DNA of 64,000 bases, taken from NCBI RefSeq assembly GCF_030463565.1, contig NC_134660.1:3671501-3735500 (forward strand), given 5' to 3'. The notes below the pieces were generated by a model. The model ran no database searches, was not told the origin of the DNA, and worked only from the letters and a program-made list of their open reading frames with translations. Shown piece after piece: positions 36,189-49,270 of the stretch. The translations under genes and the position numbers were made by a program. Positions within the stretch are counted from its first letter, which is position 1; each line of letters begins with the position of its first letter. Origin of the DNA: Pelecanus crispus. Its lineage: Eukaryota; Chordata; Aves; Pelecaniformes; Pelecanidae.

Positions 36189-37369
36189 AATATAACACAA
36201 CATATATAATACAACAGAGAGTGGCAATATGACGTATAATGCGCTTCTGAGGCTCAAAACATTGCACTGTTTCTTGGTATAATGCAGGACAGTTCCAGAC
36301 CCCACCTGGCTGGTGCACAGGCCAAAATGCTATATTCGCTTTCCGGAATCAACCTGAATTTTGCCATTAATTTCAGTCAGGCCTAAGAACGATGCCATGT
36401 GTCTAGGGTGTGATGTCCTCCACTGCGGGCAATTCTGCAGCAAAGAAATGGCACAGGTTTGTCCAGAGTTAAGCTGCCATTGTTCAAATGAAACTCTGCT
36501 TTAAAAGCCAAATATCATTGAGTTCGTAGATCAATACCTGCCATTATCTGGCAAGAATACATAAAATACGGCTCCAAAAATCATTTAGGACTGTAACATA
36601 CTGGAAACATTTTTCTCATGTGAGATTTCACTATTTCCATAGACTTTGGAGAAGGTGACACTGCAAAGACACCGACTCAAAAATTGGGCCTCATTTAATT
36701 CTTTATTAAGATGATGAGATGCCTCTCCCATTTTCAACAGGGTTACCTGTTTTTAATAGTTCTGGCTGCTTGCTGAAAGAAATTATAAATATAACAGGTT
36801 CTTTGATGTCGCGGTTAAGAGCAGTTAATGAATAATCACATTCCATGGTACTAATGGGTTTTATCTGCAGGGCCCCAGTTGCCTGATAGTTTCTTGTACG
36901 GCAACATTTTTCTGGCTCATGTCTCGAATGTGAATTTAAATGTCAGAGCAGCGCTTGAGCTGCCACGCACACTCCGAATCGTTCCATGTCTGCGCACCCA
37001 GTGCAATGGCCAATTAATTGCGCAGGATTTAAGTTTGGCCACAAAAGCCGTGCTAGTGATTTCTCCAGTGGGAAAAAAAGCAATTCTCGGCGGTTAGCCT
37101 GGATGGGAGTGAATGTGATGTTAAGGTTTGTTTTGATAAGCCCGTGTTACTCTGTTTGGAAGCCCTCCAAGACCTCTTCTATCTGTGAAGTCTGTCACCA
37201 AGAGACTCAGAGCAAGCCTGCAAGTGAGTTTATGGTCTCTGTAATGAGCTCAGGATACTTCTGATGGAAAATGCTGATTTAAGTCAAAGAAAAACATCAT
37301 GAGGTAAAGGTTCCTTTAGCTGTCTGAATCCTGCCTTGGTGCTCTCGCTGTCTGGGCGCTGAGGTCCTC
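36189..37369. other. Intergenic DNA, AT-rich
   Basis: Unique AT-rich sequence without recognised genes. The part at about 36480-37050 is repeat-free and has TAATTAA-type homeodomain sites, so it could be conserved non-coding DNA. That cannot be tested without an alignment. Confidence 0.5.
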
Positions 37370-37670
37370 CTCAGGAGCTCCTCAGGTCCCGCTCAGGAGC
37401 TCCTCAGGTCTGCTCAGGAGCTCCTCAGGTCTGCTCAGGAGCTCCTCAGGTCCCGCTCAGGAGCTCCTCAGGTCCCGCTCAGGAGCTCCTCAGGTCCTGC
37501 TCAGGAGCTCCTCAGGTCCCACTCAGGAGCTCCTCAGGTCTGCTCAGGAGCTCCTCAGGTCCCGCTCAGGAGCTCCTCAGGTCCCGCTCAGGAGCTCCTC
37601 AGGTCCCGCTCAGGAGCTCCTCAGGTCCCGCTCAGGAGCTCCTCAGGTCCTGCTCAGGAGCTCCTCAGGT
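37370..37670 (+). repeat. 14-copy minisatellite, 21-22 base unit
   Basis: Fourteen tandem copies of an 18-base core (CTCAGGAGCTCCTCAGGT) separated by 3-4 base spacers (CCCG, CCTG, CCCA or CTG). The period is 22 bases in ten intervals and 21 in three. All fourteen cores look identical and only the spacers vary. The core centres on the palindrome AGGAGCTCCT. The near-identity of the cores suggests recent expansion or homogenisation. It is not a CRISPR array because the spacers are tiny and repetitive. Confidence 0.97.
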
Positions 37671-40365
37671 CCTCCTGCAGCCCGACTCTGCCACCCAGCC
37701 CAGCCAGAGCCGGCCTTTGTGTTTGGGTGACGGGTGGCCGCTGGAGCCCGGCGCTGCAGGATGCTGCAGGGAGATGGGGCAGGAGTTAGAGGAGCTTCTG
37801 ACCCCTCCTGCAAGAGCTGATAAAATGGCTGCGTGCAGGCAGCACTGGGTCATCTGCTCCACAACAGTCCTTGCAGTAATGTTGTTGATGACAGATAATT
37901 AATCAGTATAGGTGAGAAGGGCAAGAACCTTAACAAAACTCTATTACGATTCCAAGTTGGGTTTTAAGTGTTAATTAATGGGCACCTTCCAAGGCAGGAT
38001 AATGTTACAGTGACAATTACCTGTCAGGAATCCCATCTTTACTAATTAACCTGGTATTTAGTGTAATAGCATTGACCACAATGAACTTAAATTATTGAAA
38101 AGAAATATATAAAGCCTTTATTAATCATTAACAGCATCTTCCTGGTGTACTATTTTAATAAAGTTCCATGACCTGCAAGATTAACAGAGGACCCAAGGGA
38201 AAAGGAAGTAGAATGGATGATCAAATAGAAAGAAGTCAAAAGCATTTGAAGAGTCCATTTCTTCCGTTTCAAGTTACTTTCAAGCTCATGAAGTGCAGTA
38301 GGGGCATAAAGTCTTTCCAGATTTGACCACGAAGTCAGGGCCCTATTGCATGAGAAGGAGGGGCCACGCTAGGATTGCTGAGACGCAGCACACCTAACAT
38401 CTTTTTGAATATAAAGTGTCTTTTTGCTTTCTGACAGTGAAGTGAAACTCACATCAAAGACTCTTCAACTGGACTGTCTGAAGTGGAAACCTGTCACGGC
38501 TCACCGCGTGTAACGTTTGAAACGGACTGAGTGAAATGAAGGTTCTGTGAGGTCAAGCAGAGCTTTTGAACCAGGAGGGATCCAGTGCCACTGCTCACGT
38601 CAGGTTATCAGCTGTAATTCTAAGGTGAGCTTGCAAAAAGGGTGTCATTATTTGAAAGGGAAGGGTTTGCCTGGCACTTCCTCATAGTCTTGCACAGCTG
38701 TGCTGGAATAAGCTTTGGTGTCTTATAAACAATATATTGCCATTCAAAAACGTCACCTGTGGTATTCCAAAAAATCTGCTCCTTCCTACATGCCCAGGAT
38801 GGTCCTAGAGGCTTGTGTGGATGGGGCACCACCAGAGCTCCTACTAGTTGTTTTGACTGGCTCTAGACAAATCCAGCAGCTTTCTCGATTCCTTATGGTG
38901 CTGGCTGTCAAATTCTGTTGCAGCTGCAGCCACGGGGGTCTAGAAATGAGTGTTTGATATAGGCACCGATAATCACACGTGTAGCCAAAGGAGAGTCGTC
39001 CCTCTGACATCACACGCACAGCCCTTTATTGCAGATCCGACGTTTTAGGCATGCTGTTCTTTCAGTACAAGAATGCATTTGCCTTCGGTATATTTTGTAA
39101 TGTTTATATCCGCTTCCAGACTGTTTAGACCTCCACCCTTCCAGGAATGAAATGAGATCATTTGCTCCAAAACCATCACCCTCACATCTTCTGCTCTGAT
39201 TTGACCTTGCAATCACCCAACTCTGTTATTTACTTGGGTTTTTTTAGTAGTGGCAGTGTGAGCAGATGCCCATACGCTTCTGGATACATGCATTACTGTA
39301 AGTTTGTTTTTACTAGTCCAATTATTACAATACCTGGACAAATGACAGTCTTGTTACGTGGGGTACCAGTTTTTCGATTTTTGCATGGCAAAGTGTATAT
39401 ATTTTATAAAAGCACGTTCTTGTTATTTCTTTGGAACTGTGTGGTCTCCAGATAATAGTCCCTTGATCCCTCCCATTTATGATTGTCGCTCTACCTCTAC
39501 TAGGCATTCTGCCTTTTTTGGAGCACTAGTGCACTTTTGAATTAAACATTTTCAATTTTTAAATCTGCAAGGCTCCAGGTTCCCTTAAGCTAAGGCATCT
39601 GAAAAACCATCACGTTTTCAGCAGCCGCTGGCCCCCTGCCTTGCAAAGTAACATTTTGATTCAGTATTTCTCCGCGCTTTGCCACTTTGCCAGGGGTTGT
39701 GTCAGGAAACTTCACACCTCAGCTCTGCCCTTTGCTCACTGGCTGAAGGATCTGATTTCCTTTGGATAGGGCATTATCTTGTGTACAAATTGACTACATA
39801 CTGCTGTTTAACAGGCAGGCACATAGTGCTCTTACAAAGGGTAGATAGACTGGAAATGTTGAATTCCTGAGACAGGAAAACAAACAATCTAGCACAGAAC
39901 GCAGACAGGCTTCATGCTCAGCTGCCTGTTGGCTCACAAGTGAGAGAGAGATAATTACCAACAATCTTTGCCTCTGTAAAATATTTCTACAAGTAATGGG
40001 AGAAAATAATCTCTGACAATCCATTCCCCTGTTAGTGTGTCTTCTCCTTTAGGAGCCAGCTTCTCTTGTGCCTGTGTTCTCTGATTTCAAAACCTATATG
40101 CAACCCACAAGTTCTCCAGCACTGAAATCTATATGCATCTGAAGTGTTAATGTGGAGGCTTTGAGTACAGAGGCGGAAGAGGGAGTTAATTTTGCTGTTG
40201 GTGTGATTAGTATGGCGGAGTCCTGTCCGCGACAGTCCTGTCCACTGAGCAAAGACCACACAGGAATTAGTCAGCCATAGGTAGTTTCAGCTATAGGTAG
40301 TCTCAGTGCTGTGCCAATCTAAAGCTTCTTGTTCATCTCAAAATATTTCACACTGCTTTACCAGC
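37671..40365. other. Intergenic DNA between minisatellite and LTR copy 2
   Basis: No exon or mobile element recognised. The stretch at about 37890-38170 is AT-rich, unique and dense in TAATTAA and ATTAATTA homeodomain sites, and could be a developmental enhancer (inference). Confidence 0.5.
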
Positions 40366-40934
40366 TGTCCTGGTTTTGGCTGGAACAGAGTTAATTTTCT
40401 TCCTAGTAGCGGGCACAGTGCTGTGGTTTGGGTTTAGGATGAGAAGAATGTTGATAACACGCTGCTGGTTTAGTTGTTGCTCAGTGCTGCTTATGCCAGT
40501 CAAGGACTTTTCAGCTTCCCATGCTCTGCCAGGTGCACAAGAAGCTGGGAGGGGGCACAGCCAGCATAGCTGATCCAAACTGCCCCAAGGGCTATTCCAT
40601 ACCATATGGCGTCATGGGCAGTATAGAAACTGGGGGGGTTGGCTGGGGGGCAGCGATTGCTGCTTGGGATATGTCTGGGCGTCGGTCGGCGGGTGGTGAG
40701 CAATTGCATTGTGCATCACTTATTTTGTATATTGTTATTATTATTATCATTATTATATTGTTATCATTATCATTACTATTTTTACTTTATTTCAATTTTT
40801 AAACTGTTCTTATCTCACCCCAGGAGTGTTTCTCACTCTTACTCCTCCGATTCTCTCCCCCATCCCACTGGGGCAGGGGGAGTGAGCGAGCGGCTGCGTG
40901 GTGCTGAGCTGCTGGCTGGGGCTAAACCACGACA
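40366..40934 (+). mobile_element. Solo LTR of an endogenous retrovirus (copy 2)
   Basis: 569 bases from TGTCCTGGTTTT to AAACCACGACA, so the canonical TG...CA ends are kept. It is flanked by a near-perfect 5-base target duplication (CCAGC at 40361-40365, CCAAC at 40935-40939). It is the same family as copy 1 but lies in the opposite orientation 4.8 kb away. It contains a TATAGAAA box (40622), an interrupted ATT/ATC microsatellite (about 40733-40785) and a decayed poly(A) signal (TTTTTAAA where copy 1 has ATTAAA). No internal retroviral sequence is attached, so it arose by insertion and LTR-LTR recombination. Confidence 0.93.
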
Positions 40935-43900
40935 CCAACCTTATTCGCTGAACCCGTGCAGGCAAATTCCTTCATCCCCAGCGATCCTCTCTGCTGCAGT
41001 AGCTGAACCGCTTTGTGGTGATCATTGCTTCTTCCTAGGACCGGCTATGAGATGGGATGAGAGGAGGTGACTGATCACGGGCCAGGTCTCTGCAGGGTAT
41101 GGCTGTGCTGGACGACATCCCCTGCACCTCTTCGGCGTGCTGTGGTCATCTAGGAAGCTAGCTGGTTTTCACAGGGGACATTCACAGCTTGCAGTATGCA
41201 GCCAGATGGTTCTCTGAGCATGTCGTAGTCTGGTGACATTTGCTGCTTAGCAATGATTGAAAGCGATGAAAACAGAGCAGGTATACACAGGGGCAAGTAT
41301 GTCAATACCAACAGAGCTCGAAAGGTATGTATCAAATACGCCCAACTTCCACACTTCAGGGTGTGCACAAGGGAATGCACGGGAGGCAGGACACTTTCAT
41401 AGTTGACTAAGAGCTTTTGACCACTAACGAAGGCAAAATACTTAACTATGAAGACCAGCACCCCTCCAGTGCGGCAGGAAGCAGGCGGCAAGACTGGACA
41501 GCCCAGTGTCATGAAATGGAGTATCAGGGAGCTTGCAGTTTTGCTTTTCTCTGGCACGGCAAGAAGAACATACTACCAGGCGGTGTTTCCCAAATTTCTG
41601 CACACTTAAATCTTCTTCTCCTTGCACAAAATCTCCTGTGCAAACCTGTCTGAGGTAGGACTGATTTTCTCTGACAAATCATTGGGTGGCAGAAGGAGAA
41701 GGGGCGACGCAAAAAGCCCAGTGCTTATTAACGCTGTTACTACTCACAGAGCCCGTGTATGCAGTAACAGTGGTCACTGCACCATTTCTATTGAAAACTT
41801 CAGGCAATGAGAAAAAATAAAGCTTATCTGCAAGAAAAGACAATGCCAGCAGAAAGGCTGCAAACCTGATGCCCAACCTTGTGCTGAGGAAAACCTGGTT
41901 GTGTGCTTGGATTCTCAGCTGGCACCAGCAAAGCAGCTCCTGGCCTGAAGCGTGGTACTGACTCCACGATTAAATGGGTTTTGTTTGCGGGCCTTTACTT
42001 CCCTGGGGAAAGCCTCCGTTTGGGTGATATGTGCGCAAGCAGGGCGCCTAATGGGAGTGATGCATTGCACTCATTCATCAGCCCAGCAGCCCGCCGTTCT
42101 CAGTGATAGATCTTTATGAGTATTTCTGCAGCGAGAGCACCATGCAGCAACCAGCTGGCCCAGCACCAGAGTTGGCATCATTCAAACGTGACCAATCTTT
42201 CTCACGCAGAGATGCAACCGGGTACCAAGCAGAGACAAGATATTGTTCCGCTGCTTTGTCTTAGGGATACCTCCTAGTTAAAGTTCCTACTTCTGCATTG
42301 TCTCCAGGCAAGTTGTCTATTGCCAGAGCCATTCCCAAACCTGCTTTTCTGGTCTTTTCTTGTGTAGACAGGTTAATTCCTGCTGTCCCAAGCCCAGCCT
42401 TGCAACTCTGTCACCATTAGAAAGAGTCCGGCTTAGATGTCTTAAAATACAGCCGGGTATGACATGTCTCTAACGGGCAGGAAGCTCTCCGTAGGTAGGA
42501 TTCAACATTGGGAGCTCCCACAGGCCCCTCCAGGCTGAGAACTGAACCATCTTTCTCTCTCTGACCAGCTCCATTCTCCTGCATCCTTCCCTCCTTCCCC
42601 CGGGCCGTGCAGGCTGTGAGCTCCAGGGCCAGGGCTGTTTCCCACTGCGCAGACACAGCACTCGTGCAGTAAGCTCTGGGCAGAAGGATGCAGGAGCTAC
42701 CCCGAAACAAACATTAAAATCACGCAAACATGAAAAAGGTCACTGCAATTTCAGTTTCTCTGCCCCTTTTTCTCTGTGAGCTTCTCTCCCTTCCCATTTT
42801 CACAATTTTGATTTTTCTCGGACTCTCCCCTCTTTACACTTCTCTCTCCCTCTTTTCTCACACTTCTCTAATCTGCTGGAAGGGGGTGAACTTCCACAGA
42901 TGTGGCTACTTCTACAGTTAAGCTGGACGCTCAGTGAGAGATGGGCCTGTTTGTCCTTGAAAAAAAATCTTTGTAAGGAGGAGCTCTCGGGAGGCACACC
43001 GTCTCTGATTTCCCACAAGAGCCCATAGTTCTTAGAGGTTGAGAAAGTGGAGGAAGCGATGATTGAATCATTTTGAATTCGGGAAAAAAACCACACCTCT
43101 CCAGCGACTGAAGCAAAATGACAAAGAGAAAACTCCGCAGACGGAAGGGAATACACAGCAGTAAGGAACAACGGGGACAAAGAAGTGAGACCTGCTCCCA
43201 GAGTTGGTTTACCAGGAAAAGATCAAAACCACATCTCGATATATTCAAGCATACTTTGTAAAAATGCAGTTCTGCTCTCCAAATCTGCAAGGACTGGTAT
43301 GCCTCCCAATAGAAACTTAATTTCAGAACCAACTGTGAATAGGCAAAGTTCCTTTTTCCCTTACATTTTAAGACATCCTAGATGAATCACAAATGCAAAC
43401 TTTAATAGTTTACAAAAAAATACGGGTTTGCAATTGCAGCTATTAATTTTTATTTATTCTTTCAGGCTTTAACCCCTTTTATGCTTTTGTTGTCATAAGA
43501 TTTATATGAAGAAATCAGATACTTGTGCTTGTAGTTTTTGGAAGCACTTTGACTGAGTGTCAATCTGATTATCTAGTGCTGCGCCTGCACCAGAAATTAG
43601 CACATAAACACGCAATCTGTTGTATTTCAAAAAGGAAAAAAGAAAAGTAGTAGATATGATACATATGTGGAAAAATGTCTGTACGTTTTCATAAGCTGCC
43701 TTTGGAACTGAACCAAGCAATTAATACTAGGGAGTTTCCATGAGCTCTTAGATTTGATGGCTGCTAGCAATGTTTATTTAATACCTGTTGGAAAAAAAGT
43801 TATCACATTTTGAGGTGACTGTGCACTATTTATTCTGTTTAGTAAATATTTGCCTTAAACACATTTAACAAGAGCCTTTTCCAAGATGATCAATCTGTGT

Positions 43901-46900
43901 TTAGACTTGCTGATGGAGGCAAACTTGAAAGCGCTCCCAGCACAGATCCCAAGCGTAAGAGAAACGCCAGAGCCCCCGGCAGAAGAGACCCCAAGGAGGC
44001 AAGAGCCAACCATGCACCAGGTCACCAGCCTGGGTGGAGAAGTCACCCCCGCTGCAGCGCTGCCGCTGCTCTCCGGGCACGCCGCCCTGCGCCCGCCGCA
44101 CGCACGCGCAAGCACCGCCGCAGCCTGGGGCTCCCCGCGGGAAGACCTGGCGAGGTTTAACTGCCTGAGGTCCTGCTCTTCTTCGAACTTAATTCAAACA
44201 GTCAGGGCACCCAACGACTAACAAGCCGTTCTCTTTTTCCCTCCAAGAAATTACGTCTCCATTGTCCCATATTTACAGGCAGGAATGAAATGTCATTCCC
44301 AAACTGGAAATACTTTTTACTTTTGTCCAGACTTTTTGGATCCGATCCAAGCAAAACATTAATGGCATGTGTACCCGCAGCGCACAAATAACCACATCCT
44401 CTCTCACAGGGTTTGCGTCTCCATCCAAAGACAACTAGGCCTAAGTCACATTCCACAGAGTGGCACCGACGCAAACCTTCGTACCCAGCACGCGTGTCCA
44501 GTCTTCCTCGCACAAGCGGAAAACATCCGAGGCATGACATTTCCTCCCTGTCAGTCTCCCAGTCTCCCACACACTCCAAGCAAATTATTCAACAAGCTTG
44601 ACACCTGTGCAGAGAGGGCGTATGAAACACCTCTCTAGCCAGTGGACCATCAATAACATCCTAGGTGGATCGACAAATATTTTCCATTAGTGTCAGTCAG
44701 CCTGTGATGAGGAATGGAAGGGGAGCAAGGATATTGAAATTCTTTTCTCAAGCAGTATGTGACACAGAGCGTTGCTGAATGGCTGTCTCCTTGCTCAACT
44801 CACTCAACATGGCACGGGAGTGCAAAGACGGTATTGCATGGCAAGGCCTGGTCTCTGCTCACTTCAGCAGCAGCTACTGGGTTAACCCTGTACCTTCTCA
44901 GTCCACACGTTGTTTATTCTTTAACAAATAGCTTATTCATGCTCACTGAGTTCAGGATCTTCACTACAATAGTACTGGGAGGAGTCCCCTGACAGCCCTG
45001 CCATGACACAGCCTGAACTGAGCATCCCAAGGAACCTGTTCCTGCCCATTTCCCACAATTTCCTGGGGATAAACTCAGTGCAGCTCTGTTATTGAAAGCT
45101 CAGGAGCAGTTAAATTACTGGCAGTAATTTCAGACAGAGCAGGACAGTGTAGATGGGCACAGCCCTTTTGCTATCTAGGGAAGGGTCTAATCACAGAATG
45201 AAACGGTTGGGTGTCATCACTGAGCCTGTGAGTCTTGGAAAACCAAACGATCCTAGTCCGTCTTTCACTGCAGGCGCTGCTATGAGTTATTAGCGATGAA
45301 AGGATTTCCTAGCAGCCCACAAGTCCATTACCAGAACGCCAGAGCTTCAGCCTTCTCAGAGAGAAGCCTGTGCCAGACTTGTTAATAACCGTGACCTGGC
45401 AACTCTGCCCTCCACTGCTTCAGCTTTGATTTGAGTTACTGGAATGCTATCACGTCCCAGAAAGTCCAGAAATTAACAGATTAAAAATTGGTCACAGGAC
45501 AATGAAATATTCTCAGGAAAAGAAGTCTGTCAAATGTACCAGAAATTCTAAGCAAACCTCAAAATACTTGACCTGAGTTCTGTTTTTATTTTGTTTTCCC
45601 TTGGGAATGAAAAAAAAAAGCATTGCATCATGCCTAGTGCACTAAAACCACAGTATGTATTAATAATTTTAGCAATATACACCTAAAAACTACTTTGAAC
45701 CTCTGAAAAAATCCCCATGACACAATTTCATAATGACTCTTTAGCAAAATGCATCTCAGGAAAAACCAACAGTGTAATAGCCTATGCTGAAGCATATTTT
45801 TCTCATTCTACTAAATCCTGTTTCGGGAGTCCAAAGGGTCAAGGAAAAAACCTTACTATATCAATTTCCTCCAGATATTTTGATTTGAAATCCTGGCCTC
45901 AGTTTAACACATTCATGTATCAGCTGCCACTCTTTCTATTGAACAAGGAGATGATAAGAATGAGAAATGGAAAACCTGAAGACTTCATTCTTACATATGC
46001 TAATTCCTGCTTACACTGCTCTGACATACAGCCACATCTATAGCCCATCTGAGCCTTTGCTATTCTACAGGAGAGCTGTAATGCAAATGTGGTTCAGACC
46101 CTGTTTGAATCCATCTAAGCTACCTCGGCTGCTGTTGCAGAAGCGTGCCGCCTTAGTTTTCCTGTATGGAAGAGGAGGTAACTGCATTTTGGAGACAGCT
46201 GCATAGAGACGTTACCTGCTGCAGCGAGCTGGTGGTGAAATGCAGAGCAAGCGTGAGCTGATCAGCAGAGCACAAAGTACCCTTTCTGCATTGCAAGGCG
46301 TGCTTCTGAAAACACGTTATCGATTCAGAAGTGAATATTTATTATTGTTAATTAGTACAGCAAAGTATATGCAGTAGCGCTCAAGCAGCAAAAAGCACAG
46401 ACTGAGGACTCAGAATTATTTGCCTGTGATTTGTTTGCTTTATCTCTTCCGTTCATAACAGAGCAGCCTTTTAGCAGTTTCCAAGTGTAATGCACATCGG
46501 TAGCGTGCCTTGGTCGAAATGCAAGAAAATATAACTGAAGGCAGGCCTCTCTCTGCATCCCATTCATAGGGGCTGCCTGATAAGCTTTAATTAAAGATTT
46601 TACCTTGGTCTTTGTCTGAAGCAGGAATATAAGTATGAGATGCTGTGTAATTGCTGTCAGAAGTGGTTTAACTCATTAAATGTCTACATGAGGAACCTTC
46701 TTCGATTCCTGGTGTTGCTAAGTGGGCTTTAAGGAAATGAAAATCCTAGGTCTTTGTAATCAGCCTTATAGTCAGTTGGGTGATAATTAATGAACATATC
46801 TGACATCATGAAGCCAGTATGTACTCCTCTGCATCACTAGTCAACATTAATTATAAGGGTGGCGTAAAGAATAGCACTGGAGCATTTGAGGGAGGAGCTG

Positions 46901-49229
46901 CTGGAACAAGGAGAGGGCGGAGGGCTGCCGAAACCCCATGAACTGGAAAACACCTAGCGCCTTCTGCTGATAAACAGGCAGCTTCCTCCTGAATGTATCC
47001 AAATCACTGCATTTATTCACAGGTGTCAGTGGCCTCTGCGGCTGACCATTGCAAACCCATGAATTTATCCTTGCAAACCACCCTAAAGGTTAGGAAGTGC
47101 CATTTTCCATGCCTTACAAGTGGGTATGGAAGCTCATAAGGATGCATTCGGGGTCAAAAGAAGAATTGGCGTAAGAATCAGAAACAAAACTCTGATTTTT
47201 TTTTTTTTTTTAATACAATTGAAGAAAAGTGCTCTCCCTCCAAGGGTAAAGCTGGTTTCAGCACGAGATAAATGCTCATGAACTTGCCTGAGACCTTCGG
47301 AAAGTATCCAGAGATAACAGCGAAGAGCGGTATAACAACCTGAGCAGCATCCCAGGGAATTGCGCTGTTCACAAGACTAATCTCATTTTATTCACAGCTT
47401 GTATGATCCACCTGGGTACACGCGGTACAGTCAGCAGTACCACGCAAGTCTTCAGTCTGCGTGTAGCAGCCTGTTTGAAATCCCTAGGAATAAGCAGGGC
47501 TAGTGCCTTCTCTTGTACCTGTTGTGCTCACCGGCAGCACAGATGTTTCTTGACTGTGTCGACACACCTGCGTGTCTGCCCTCAGTAAGTAGAGAGCGCA
47601 ATCTCAAAGGGCTGCCTGTAATTCATTAAACCAAGAGATCTGGTATTGGAGCTGACAATCAGGAATAACATGCTGCTCGTTTTTATACAGGAGCTTGGAA
47701 GCGAGCTAAATCAAAGAGAGTTCTGACATAGATTAGGTGATCCCTGGGATAATTACTGAGTGTACTGAACAGCGTAGTGTTTACCTCCATATTAATGCGC
47801 CTACCCATATATTTATCTGTGAGATTATCAGACACTCTCACACTGCCCTCTGGTTCCTCTAGGTCTGTGCCTGATAGTTAATGTTTGCTCATTATGCAGC
47901 TTCTCAAACCGGGCTTTTACCTTTCCACTCAGCCTACCCTAGGACTTAATTCTGGGGTTAAGGTCTCTAATTAGCCAGCAGTAATTTGACATTTACCTTA
48001 AAACATGCCAAATTCTCTTTCAGAAACAAAATGTTTCTATTCCATTCTAGTGGTAGGAAAGCTCTGCAGGCAAAGATGGGCATTGCTGGGGTTCCCACTC
48101 TTACAATTCATTTTGTGGGCTCTTTGAGCGCTGGGGTGCTTTTCAGTGCCTTTATTCCTGAAGCCAGCGCTTTCTGCCTGTGGAGAATGACAAGGACACA
48201 GATACCAAGCCAGCTGCCATCCATGAAAATGGTGGGGCTGCTGCCTTAGCTTTGCCGCAGTAAGACGATTCTGCAAACTTTGCTGAAAGTCACGGTTTCC
48301 AGCAGCGGTCGTGATTTCAGTACTCCTGCTGGGCTGCCTTTTTGCCCCTTCATTATTTGTCTCTCCTGTAGATGTTGTCAGAATGAGACCCCTTCCCCCA
48401 GAAACCCCTGTCACTTTAGTAATAAATAAGCAAAGCTTATCAGTGATGGACTTTCTACTGATTACTTTTCCAAAATTATCTGGACAACGATCGGTCAGTC
48501 CTCTTAAGATGGGAAAGGTAGATTGTGTTGAATGGGCTTGACTCCTTCTCCACTAAGGTGTTTGTTTGTTTTTCCCCCACTGAAGAGGTATTTTCACTTT
48601 GGAGCTAGAACTGCAGCTTATTTAACCAGTTTGTTATCCCTGAGCAACAGAGGGAGCTGGAGAGAAGAATCTAGCTAGTCAATAGGTCATCCCAACTTGT
48701 GGAAACGTAGGTGCCACCCTGATTGGGTGAGTGTAGGGAACGAAGGGCAGTTCCATATTTAGTTTTGTAACATTTACTGCTGGTTACCCTGAAAAATCCC
48801 GATGGAATATGTAACCCCCAAATTTTCCTAGACACGTAGATTTCTGAATGGCTTGGTTCTGGACTGCTCTATCTTTCTTCACCTGTCAAAACTGGGGTCA
48901 GTTTTGCAGCTCCAAAGGAGTCTAACTTAAGGACAGAATCGAGTCTGACAGGCACATATAGGGAAAATGTCATTACGGAATATCACCGGGTTTGTTACAC
49001 AGTTATAAACTGCAAAATGTTGAGCGCAGACTTGACAGGTATCAGAACAGAGGGTGTGGGGAACCAGATGCCGAAGTTCCATAACATACTACCTCCCACT
49101 GCCGTCAAAGGCAACCAGTCACCCCGTTGTCAGGCTACTGGGAACGATCCTGCGTTGGCAGATGACCAGACTGGAAGATACGTGAGGTCTTCGACATCTG
49201 ATTTCTATAACTCTAAGATAGAAGCCAAG
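40935..49229. other. Intergenic DNA, mostly AT-rich
   Basis: No exon, RNA gene or mobile element recognised. It contains a pyrimidine-rich tract (about 42740-42880), a small CpG-rich patch (44045-44155) and AT-rich unique stretches such as 46570-46860 that could be conserved non-coding DNA. Confidence 0.5.
44045..44155. promoter_or_regulatory. Small CpG-rich patch
   Basis: About 20 CpG in roughly 110 bases, in otherwise CpG-poor DNA. Open frames of 87 and 111 codons cross it on the + strand, but neither resembles a known protein. It could be a small unmethylated element or the first exon of an unknown transcript. Confidence 0.35.
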
Positions 49230-49270
49230 GGAAGGATTCCAGGGTCTTCGGGAAGGATTCCAGGGTCTTC
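49230..49270 (+). repeat. 20-base direct tandem duplication
   Basis: GGAAGGATTCCAGGGTCTTC occurs twice (49230-49249 and 49251-49270) with a 21-base period. The copies are identical, so the duplication is probably recent. Confidence 0.9.

Noticed and set aside
37370-37670. Possible CRISPR array
   Set aside because: The repeats are separated by only 3-4 near-identical bases, so there are no unique spacers, and the DNA is vertebrate. It is a minisatellite.
34999-40934. The two LTRs as ends of one provirus
   Set aside because: They are in opposite orientation, no gag, pol or env remnant lies between them, and copy 2 has its own target duplication.
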